From contig DATDSD010000002.1 of assembly GCA_035291405.1 (NCBI GenBank), positions 1-5,689 of the forward strand: DNA of 5,689 nucleotides, read 5' to 3'. The position numbers and the translations under genes were made by a program. The first letter of the stretch is position 1. Each line of letters starts with the position of its first letter. The DNA is from UBA12026 sp035291405. GTDB lineage: Bacteria > Patescibacteriota > Microgenomatia > UBA8517. Shown here in pieces: positions 1 through 5,001 of the stretch. The notes below the pieces were generated by a model. That model saw only the letters and a list, made by a program, of their open reading frames with translations. It searched no databases and had not been told where the DNA came from.

Positions 1-5
1 GGACT

Positions 6-14
6 TGCTATAAT
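6..14 (+). promoter_or_regulatory. Extended -10 promoter element of the TrpR-like gene
   Basis: The sequence TGCTATAAT is a perfect extended -10 element (TGn plus TATAAT at 9-14). Seven bases after the box is an A at position 21, the expected transcription start, which leaves only about 5 nt before the ATG at 26. The -35 region would lie outside the window, so it cannot be judged. The position of the box helps decide the start codon of the downstream gene: the upstream in-frame TTG at 14 overlaps the box and would not be on the transcript. Confidence 0.6.
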
Positions 15-25
15 TGTCGAAATAT

Positions 26-376
26 ATGCGCATTTCAAAAAATAAACTAAATGATAGTTTAAAAAAAGAAATCATTAGAACTTTTTTCCAAACAATTGAC
101 GACCTTAAAGGAACAAACGAGATAGAAACATTCTTTAAAAACTTCTTTAACAACGCAGAACTTGAAACTTACAGCAAACGCTTAGCAATTGCTTACTGGT
201 TAAAAAAGAAAAGAAGTTACGAAAACATCAAAAACAACTTAAAGGTTTCCTCAGCCACAATTGCAACTGTAGAAAAATTACTTAATACGGAAGGATTTAA
301 ATTGGCCTTAAAAAAAATGGAGGCTGAAGAATGGGCAAATGTCTGGAGTGAAAAGATTAAAAAGTTTGTAAAATAG
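26..376 (+). CDS. TrpR-like (YerC/YecD-type) helix-turn-helix DNA-binding protein
   Basis: This is a 116-residue all-helical protein of the Trp-repressor-like superfamily, most like the YerC/YecD group, which are presumed transcription regulators. The core runs from a segment ending AELETYSKRLAIAYWL into a helix-turn-helix (about residues 63-86). Its recognition helix carries SSATIATV, which parallels the STATISRV of YerC and the ATIT of E. coli TrpR. A lysine-rich C-terminal tail (EEWANVWSEK...) follows the HTH. The reading frame also opens at a TTG at 14, but that codon overlaps the TATAAT box, so the ATG at 26 is preferred; no Shine-Dalgarno is visible. YerC-type proteins are not known to need tryptophan, so the ligand, if any, is unknown. 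A decayed copy of the C-terminal tail lies at 986-1033. The CTAG-rich array before metG is a plausible target (inference). The family call is confident; the target and effector are not known. Confidence 0.88.
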   Translation: MRISKNKLNDSLKKEIIRTFFQTIDDLKGTNEIETFFKNFFNNAELETYSKRLAIAYWLKKKRSYENIKNNLKVSSATIATVEKLLNTEGFKLALKKMEAEEWANVWSEKIKKFVK

Positions 377-382
377 TATAAT
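377..382 (+). promoter_or_regulatory. -10 promoter element before the 196-residue protein gene
   Basis: TATAAT starts directly after the TAG stop of the TrpR-like gene, so the context reads TAGTATAAT, the same nonamer found before metG at 1061-1069. The predicted transcription start is the A at 389, about 6 nt before the ATG at 395. No TTGACA-like -35 is visible 16-18 bp upstream. The downstream gene therefore probably has its own short-leader transcript in addition to any read-through. Confidence 0.5.
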
Positions 383-394
383 CATTTTATAGTT

Positions 395-985
395 ATGTCA
401 GACACCAAAAATTTAGAATCCGATTTAACCAATACACTTGAAGGCAAATTTCACTGCCCTACTGATGGAACAAAAATTCAAATAAGTAATAATCTCTCTG
501 TACAACTAGGTGCACCTTTGGATAAAAGGGGAAAATTTTACATTCCAAGTAACCCTTACGTTTATACCACCGATCAACTTTCATTACGAGACAAGGACCA
601 TCAATCCGCAGTAGTGCTTGAAAATGTTACGGTTATAATTGCACATGGTGTTAGACGAGACGAAGAGTGGGAATTTTTAAATGGACAACCAATTGCTGAC
701 ACTGTTACTAAATATAATAAATGGGCTGATTTAAATAAAATGCCATGTATTGGAGCCGTTATTGCTTGTAATGAAGATCCATTATCTCTAGAGAGTGGAA
801 TACAAGTTTTTGAACTACCGAGAGAAGGCATAAATCCATTTATTATTCATGCTGTAGGTGAAGAAATTAATGCATCATGCTTTCGTTTGCCTGATGGTAA
901 ATTGTGGACAAAGATATCGACAGAAAACACAAGTCTATTAAATCTCGATGAGGCAATAATTCAAAGCAAAATTACAATACAATAG
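395..985 (+). CDS. Uncharacterised 196-residue protein with a His-Gly / Ala-Cys strand pattern
   Basis: I do not recognise a named family. The protein is soluble, with no signal peptide or membrane segment, and starts at the first ATG of the frame, without a Shine-Dalgarno. Its centre shows a hydrophobic strand ending in His84-Gly85 (VTVIIAHG). Forty-one residues after that histidine a second hydrophobic strand ends in Cys125 (CIGAVIACN). This arrangement is that of the His/Cys dyad in caspase-like (clan CD) peptidase folds, but the similarity rests on a short pattern only. Asp/Glu-rich loops follow, and the C-terminal third (GEEINASCFRLPDGKLW) looks like a beta-rich end. The gene sits between the TrpR-like gene and metG, flanked by the real and a degenerate copy of the TrpR-like tail, which suggests that it was inserted there. 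Another open reading frame on the opposite strand inside it looks like a shadow. The gene is well supported; a peptidase function is speculative. Confidence 0.82.
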   Translation: MSDTKNLESDLTNTLEGKFHCPTDGTKIQISNNLSVQLGAPLDKRGKFYIPSNPYVYTTDQLSLRDKDHQSAVVLENVTVIIAHGVRRDEEWEFLNGQPIADTVTKYNKWADLNKMPCIGAVIACNEDPLSLESGIQVFELPREGINPFIIHAVGEEINASCFRLPDGKLWTKISTENTSLLNLDEAIIQSKITIQ

Positions 986-1033
986 TTATTCTTAAATAAC
1001 GAAGAACTGAACAATGTTTGGAGTGAAAAATAA
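986..1033 (+). pseudogene. Remnant of a TrpR-like protein C-terminus
   Basis: Directly after the TAG stop of the preceding gene, the same frame reads LFLNNEELNNVWSEK and then TAA. This aligns with the tail LALKKMEAEEWANVWSEK of the TrpR-like protein (codons 302-355), with 10 of 15 residues identical and one three-residue gap. In the core, 338-355 and 1013-1030 match at 16 of 18 bases, and both differences are synonymous third-position changes (GTC/GTT and AAG/AAA). That is what a once-coding copy would look like. No start codon, promoter or helix-turn-helix part remains, so it is read as a dead fragment left by duplication, recombination or insertion. An alternative is that the conserved block is a shared upstream promoter element. 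That fits the synonymous substitution pattern less well. Confidence 0.6.
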
Positions 1034-1037
1034 AGAA

Positions 1038-1063
1038 ACTAGCTACTAGACACTAGATACTAG
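1038..1063 (+). repeat. Four ACTAG motifs at exact 7-bp period; candidate operator of metG
   Basis: ACTAG begins at 1038, 1045, 1052 and 1059, separated by the dinucleotides CT, AC and AT. The last copy abuts the TATAAT box at 1064. The array covers the place where a -35 element would lie, and no TTGACA-like hexamer is present there, so a bound protein would control the promoter directly. The first and fourth copies are 21 bp apart, i.e. two helical turns. The E. coli trp operator is built from the same CTAG half-site core, and a TrpR-family gene lies upstream. Binding by that protein is inference. A short slippage-type repeat without function is the main alternative. Confidence 0.7.
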
Positions 1064-1069
1064 TATAAT
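1064..1069 (+). promoter_or_regulatory. -10 promoter element of metG
   Basis: A consensus TATAAT lies 8 nt before the metG ATG at 1078. The predicted transcription start is the A at 1076, only 2 nt upstream of the start codon, so the transcript would be essentially leaderless. No Shine-Dalgarno is present in GCTTCAT before the ATG. The box is fused to the last ACTAG copy (TACTAGTATAAT), which makes the overlap with the putative operator direct. Confidence 0.6.
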
Positions 1070-1077
1070 AGCTTCAT

Positions 1078-2505
1078 ATGGCTAACAAATTTTACATTAC
1101 GTGCGCAATCCCTTACACCAATAGCAGGCCCCATGTGGGACATTCTCTTGAATTTGTTCAAGGAGATGTAATTGCGAGATATCATAAACTATTAGGAGAT
1201 GACGTTCTTCTTCTTTCTGGAGGAGATGAAAATGCATTAAAAAATGTCCAGGCCGCTGAGGCTGCAGGAGAACCAATTCAAGAATTTGTAGACAAAAACA
1301 ATAATTTGTTTATCGAGTTAACCAAAAATTTAAACTGTAGCTTTGATGTCTGGCAAAAAGGAAGTGATCAAAAAAATCACTTTAGATCTTCTCAAAAACT
1401 CTGGGAACTTTGTGAGAAATCGGGTGATATTTACCAGAAGGAATATGAAGGTCTTTACTGTGTAGGTTGTGAAACTTTTTACACTCCAGAAGACCTAAAT
1501 GAAGATGGTGAATGCTTAGAACACTTGGGCAAAAAACTTCAAAAGGTAAGCGAGAAAAACTATTTTTTTAAACTCTCAAAATACCAAGACAAATTAATTG
1601 ATCTAATTAGCAGTGATAAATTAAAAATATATCCAGATGAACGCAAAAACGAGGTACTTTCATTCTTAAAAGAACCTTTGCAGGATATTTCAATTTCCAG
1701 GTCCAACGAGAGAGCAAAAAACTGGGGGGTTCCTGTACCAAACGACGATTCTCAAAAGATTTATGTTTGGTTCGATGCTTTAAATATCTATCAATCCGGT
1801 ATTGGCTTTGGTTGGGACGAAGAAAAATACAAAAAATACTGGCCGGCAGATCTTCATTTAATAGGAAAAGGTATAACCAGATTTCATGCTGTTTACTGGC
1901 CTGCATTTTTAATATCAGCCGGGTTACCTTTACCTAAAGCTTTATTTGTTCATGGCTATTTTACTGTTAACGGACAAAAGATGAGCAAAACGTTAGGTAA
2001 TGTGATTGATCCTAATGAATTAATTAAAAAATACGGCGTAGACGCACTCCGTTACTATTTCTTGGCTAAATTTTCGCCATTTACAGACGGAGACTTTTCG
2101 GAGGAAAGATTAAAAGATGTCTATAACGCAGATCTGGCAAACGGATTAGGCAACTTAGTTTCCAGAGTTACAAAACTTTGCGAAAAGGCGGAAATTGGAA
2201 ATTTAATAAAAAAGGAAAAATTAGACAAAAAAATTTCAGATAATATAGAAGTTTTTAGGTTTGATAATGCTCTAGACACAGTTTGGCAAAAAATAAAATC
2301 CATTGATCAACAATTAAGTACTAATAAACCTTGGGAAATAAAGAATAACGATGAATTAATTAAAGTCATAAAACCAATTGCACAACAAATATTGGATCTC
2401 TCGTTTGATTTGACTCCATTTTTACCAGAAACTGCAGAAAAAATTAATAATATATTTACCAACAAAAAAATAACATCACACGAGCCTCTTTTCCCTAGAA
2501 TATGA
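1078..2505 (+). CDS. metG: Methionyl-tRNA synthetase (class I, short form)
   Basis: This enzyme charges tRNA-Met, including the initiator, with methionine at the expense of ATP in the cytosol. The Rossmann catalytic domain starts at once (FYITCAIPYTNSRPHVGH) with the HIGH signature as HVGH at residues 19-22. The connective insertion holds a zinc knuckle: Cys128, Cys131, Cys146 and His149 (C-x2-C-x14-C-x2-H). The second ATP-binding loop is KMSKT at 301-305, a Thr variant of KMSKS, followed by LGNVIDPNEL as expected. The helical anticodon-binding domain fills the C-terminal third and includes the NKPW motif, whose Trp matches the anticodon-reading position of E. coli MetRS. At 475 residues it lacks the C-terminal tRNA-binding (Trbp111-like) domain found in the roughly 680-residue E. 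coli form; this short form is common in reduced genomes. It overlaps the next gene by ATGA. The start is supported by the N-terminal catalytic motif and by the promoter 8 nt upstream. Confidence 0.97.
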   Translation: MANKFYITCAIPYTNSRPHVGHSLEFVQGDVIARYHKLLGDDVLLLSGGDENALKNVQAAEAAGEPIQEFVDKNNNLFIELTKNLNCSFDVWQKGSDQKNHFRSSQKLWELCEKSGDIYQKEYEGLYCVGCETFYTPEDLNEDGECLEHLGKKLQKVSEKNYFFKLSKYQDKLIDLISSDKLKIYPDERKNEVLSFLKEPLQDISISRSNERAKNWGVPVPNDDSQKIYVWFDALNIYQSGIGFGWDEEKYKKYWPADLHLIGKGITRFHAVYWPAFLISAGLPLPKALFVHGYFTVNGQKMSKTLGNVIDPNELIKKYGVDALRYYFLAKFSPFTDGDFSEERLKDVYNADLANGLGNLVSRVTKLCEKAEIGNLIKKEKLDKKISDNIEVFRFDNALDTVWQKIKSIDQQLSTNKPWEIKNNDELIKVIKPIAQQILDLSFDLTPFLPETAEKINNIFTNKKITSHEPLFPRI

Positions 2506-3992
2506 GGAGATACATACTTAAACACGAAAAACAGGTCCTAAGAGCCTTGGAAATTCTACCTGGGTTTTTTTCTTGGAACATGATTCTACTTCCCTACTGG
2601 GGAATATTTTTATTTCCTAATGCAATTGCTTATTTTATACTTCTTTTTAACATTTACTGGTTTTATCAATCTTTCTTGGTGGCAATCACTTCAATTGTTT
2701 CTCATACAAGAATCCAAGCATCTATTAAATATGATTGGATGGGAGATGTAAAAACTTTTAAAGATTCCAATAGAGTTAACCATCTTGTAATTATTCCTAC
2801 TTACAAGGAACCTTTGCATATCCTAGAAAGAACAATTATGTCATTAATTAATCAAACCTTCCCAACCAAACAAATATCAGTAATTCTTGCCATGGAAGAA
2901 AAGGAGACAAAAGACGTCAGGGATTCTAAATTTCAAACATTAAACTCAAAGTATGGAGAAAATTTTAAAAATTTTATTCAAACAGTACACAAAATTAAAC
3001 ATGGGGAAGTTGCGGGAAAAGCATCAAATGAAAGACACGCCGCAGTGTGGTTTAAAAAAAATCTTATAGATACAGGTAAATATGATATTAACTATCTAAC
3101 AGTTACAAGTTGTGACGCTGACCATAAATATCATCCAAACCATTTTGCCTATTTAGCCTTTAAATTTTTGGATAATCCAAAACGATATCGTACTTTTTGG
3201 CAACCGGCTGTAATGTTTTACAATAACATCTGGGAGATACCGGCCATAACCAGAGTCCCAAATACCCTAGGTTCGATCTGGAACTTATCCCAACTTTCAA
3301 GAAGGGACAGATTAATCAACGCTCAAAATTATTCTCTGTCGTTTAAACTCCTTGATGAAGTTAATTATTGGGATGCCGATAAAATTCCTGAGGATTGGGG
3401 AATATTTTTTAAAGCTTACTACAAAGTTGGAGGTGGACTTGAAGTTGAACCAATATATCTTCCCCTTCATGCTGATGCTGCACAATCCTCATCGCCATGG
3501 AAAACAATTAAAAACCAATATGAACAATACAAGCGCTGGGCTTGGGGCGCTTCTGATGATTCATGGATTATTAGAAACTATCTATTAGATACAAAAATTC
3601 CATTTTGGGACAAAACAACTAGGCTCCTTCATGTTCTTTGGTCACACTTTATGTGGCCAGTTAATTGGTTTTTAATTACAATTGGGTTAACCCTTCCAAC
3701 CTTACTTAATCCTGCGTTTGGTAGGACAACCTTGGGCTTTATGGTTCCAAAGCTTTCATCATACATTCTAACTCTTTCACTTTTCTTCTTGTTATCTTTA
3801 ATTTTTATAGACAATATTTATAAACCCAAGAGGCCAGAAAATCTATCTGTCTGGAGATCAATTCTTTTCCCATTTGAATTTATTTTGATGCCTATAGCAG
3901 GTTTTTTCTTTTCAGCCCTTCCAGGTCTTGATGCACACACCCGTTTAATGCTTGGAAAATATATTCAGTATAAGGTAACTGAGAAAGTGTAG
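2502..3992 (+). CDS. Membrane-bound family 2 glycosyltransferase (cellulose/hyaluronan-synthase-like)
   Basis: This 496-residue inner-membrane enzyme probably transfers a sugar from a nucleotide-sugar donor to a growing surface glycan or lipid acceptor; donor and acceptor cannot be read from the sequence. Two hydrophobic segments lie near the N-terminus (about 22-38 and 40-66). The cytosolic GT-A domain follows, with PTYKEP at 99-104, the DxD metal/UDP site as Asp205-Ala-Asp207, the catalytic-base region EDW at 297-299 and QYKRW at 342-346, which is the QxxRW motif of processive GT2 enzymes. About three membrane segments come after it (375-402, 418-437, 452-474). The protein ends in a conserved-looking GLDAHTRLMLGK stretch and a short basic tail. 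The ATG overlaps the TGA of metG (ATGA), so translation is probably coupled and both are made from the metG promoter. The UDP-sugar enzyme on the opposite strand at the window end fits a polysaccharide neighbourhood. Confidence 0.92.
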   Translation: MRRYILKHEKQVLRALEILPGFFSWNMILLPYWGIFLFPNAIAYFILLFNIYWFYQSFLVAITSIVSHTRIQASIKYDWMGDVKTFKDSNRVNHLVIIPTYKEPLHILERTIMSLINQTFPTKQISVILAMEEKETKDVRDSKFQTLNSKYGENFKNFIQTVHKIKHGEVAGKASNERHAAVWFKKNLIDTGKYDINYLTVTSCDADHKYHPNHFAYLAFKFLDNPKRYRTFWQPAVMFYNNIWEIPAITRVPNTLGSIWNLSQLSRRDRLINAQNYSLSFKLLDEVNYWDADKIPEDWGIFFKAYYKVGGGLEVEPIYLPLHADAAQSSSPWKTIKNQYEQYKRWAWGASDDSWIIRNYLLDTKIPFWDKTTRLLHVLWSHFMWPVNWFLITIGLTLPTLLNPAFGRTTLGFMVPKLSSYILTLSLFFLLSLIFIDNIYKPKRPENLSVWRSILFPFEFILMPIAGFFFSALPGLDAHTRLMLGKYIQYKVTEKV

Positions 3993-4033
3993 TTTATTTC
4001 GATTTAGTAGCAAAATGTTAGGCAAAACTCAGA

Positions 4034-4993
4034 TTATGCCAAATATGTAGTAGGCCGAGAGAATATCGCTCCAGATGAGGTTTCCCGAAGTAGTACTTCC
4101 ATTGCAGCACGCATAACAAAACCACTATCTTTTACCACTTTATTTTTTAAAGCTGATAACCTTGAATCAGTATCGGCACCTTCTAAGTGTTTATCTTTAA
4201 TGATATGAAAACCGCTCCAATCGTTTAAAAATCTTTCAATGACTCGATTAAAAAACAGGGTGTCTTCAGAAAATAACGAAAGTGCCTCTAAAAGAAGTTT
4301 ACGATTTTCAATATTTGAATTTGGTGGAAACGATGGCTGAAAGTACATCATCAGATCTTTTACATTTGCTGATCCACCATTAAAATGCCTCCACATATAT
4401 TTTGCATGCTCCAAGTCTTTGATTTTGGGCATATAACACCCCTCAGCTGGATTTACAGCTTTTTCACCATGACAAGAACGGAAATCAGGAGCCAGACCGT
4501 ATTTCTTAGCTAGTCTTGGAATTACCCGATTAGCTTTAGTCATTAATTTTTTTAACTCATCGTCACTTGGACCATGTTCTCCTTTATAAATTATTCCCCA
4601 ATCAAGATCATGACTGTCAGCTCCAGACATGACATTACGAATAACACCCCCACCATTTACGGCACTCCCCTGCAGAACTATACATTCCACAAATTCAAAT
4701 CCTTTAAGTTTGTCATGCAATTCTTCTGTTAATGCAACGACTTTTGGTGAAACAACAAATTCACTTGTAACTAAATTATCAATGAGTCTGTCTACACCCA
4801 AATCCCTTTCATGCTCTCTCACTACAGCTTTTATTTCATCTAGTGGGAGATTGGAACCTAATTGTTGATAGATTTTACTTCTACGAATAAGCCTTGATAG
4901 ATCCGCCTGCCAATTAGTTATCCTACTGTCAAGAGATGTCTGTTCATGAACAACGTGTCTGAATTCTGAAGAGTTTGTGACAGTATCAATCAT
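4034..4993 (-). CDS. Uncharacterised protein with nucleotidyltransferase-like signature
   Basis: This 319-residue soluble protein has no recognised name. After a charged helical N-terminal part (about 1-95), a strand leads into Gly109-Ser110 (CIVLQGSAVNGG). Then come Asp129-Leu-Asp131 in a strand (SHDLDWGIIY) and a third possible acidic residue, Asp170 (LAPDFRSC). This is the order of the hG[GS]...Dh[DE]h...D pattern of the polymerase-beta nucleotidyltransferase fold. Eighteen residues separate Ser110 from Asp129, more than the usual nine to thirteen, because of a glycine-rich insert (GGGVIRNVMSGAD). The C-terminal half is mostly helical and could be a substrate domain. The gene starts 8 nt after the stop of the UDP-xylose synthase gene with no Shine-Dalgarno, so it is probably the second gene of that operon. 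Hand-counted G+C is about 37 percent over 4081-4980, not clearly different from the first part of metG. Nucleotide transfer is inferred; substrate unknown. Confidence 0.85.
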   Translation of the reverse strand: MIDTVTNSSEFRHVVHEQTSLDSRITNWQADLSRLIRRSKIYQQLGSNLPLDEIKAVVREHERDLGVDRLIDNLVTSEFVVSPKVVALTEELHDKLKGFEFVECIVLQGSAVNGGGVIRNVMSGADSHDLDWGIIYKGEHGPSDDELKKLMTKANRVIPRLAKKYGLAPDFRSCHGEKAVNPAEGCYMPKIKDLEHAKYMWRHFNGGSANVKDLMMYFQPSFPPNSNIENRKLLLEALSLFSEDTLFFNRVIERFLNDWSGFHIIKDKHLEGADTDSRLSALKNKVVKDSGFVMRAAMEVLLRETSSGAIFSRPTTYLA

Positions 4994-5001
4994 TGTAGTA
5001 A

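Noticed and set aside
14..16. TTG as start codon of the TrpR-like gene
   Set aside because: It overlaps the last base of the TATAAT box, so it would lie upstream of the expected transcript start; the ATG at 26 fits better.
985..1000. Inverted repeat GTTATT-CTTA-AATAAC as a terminator of the 196-residue gene
   Set aside because: The stem has only six mostly A-T pairs and no T-run follows; the bases are also explained by the tail remnant.
1038..1063. CRISPR array or IS terminal repeat for the ACTAG array
   Set aside because: The units are 7 bp with 2-bp spacers, far too short for CRISPR, and no transposase or matching opposite end is present.
1607..1906. Open frames opposite or inside metG, the glycosyltransferase and the - strand genes
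   Set aside because: They lie wholly within strongly supported genes, have no protein-like composition or recognisable motif, and are taken as shadows.
2503..2505. TGA read as a sense codon (alternative genetic code as in some CPR lineages)
   Set aside because: It ends metG at the expected length and forms a normal ATGA overlap. No in-frame TGA interrupts any other gene.
4021..4040. Hairpin GGCA...TGCC between the convergent genes as a bidirectional terminator
   Set aside because: Four pairs, a mismatch and two more pairs, with no T-run on either strand. The 41-bp gap (3993-4033) therefore shows no convincing terminator.
4034..4993. Horizontal acquisition of the nucleotidyltransferase-like gene judged by base composition
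   Set aside because: Some lines reach 48-50 percent G+C, but the hand count over 4081-4980 is about 37 percent, the same as the first part of metG (1081-1440).
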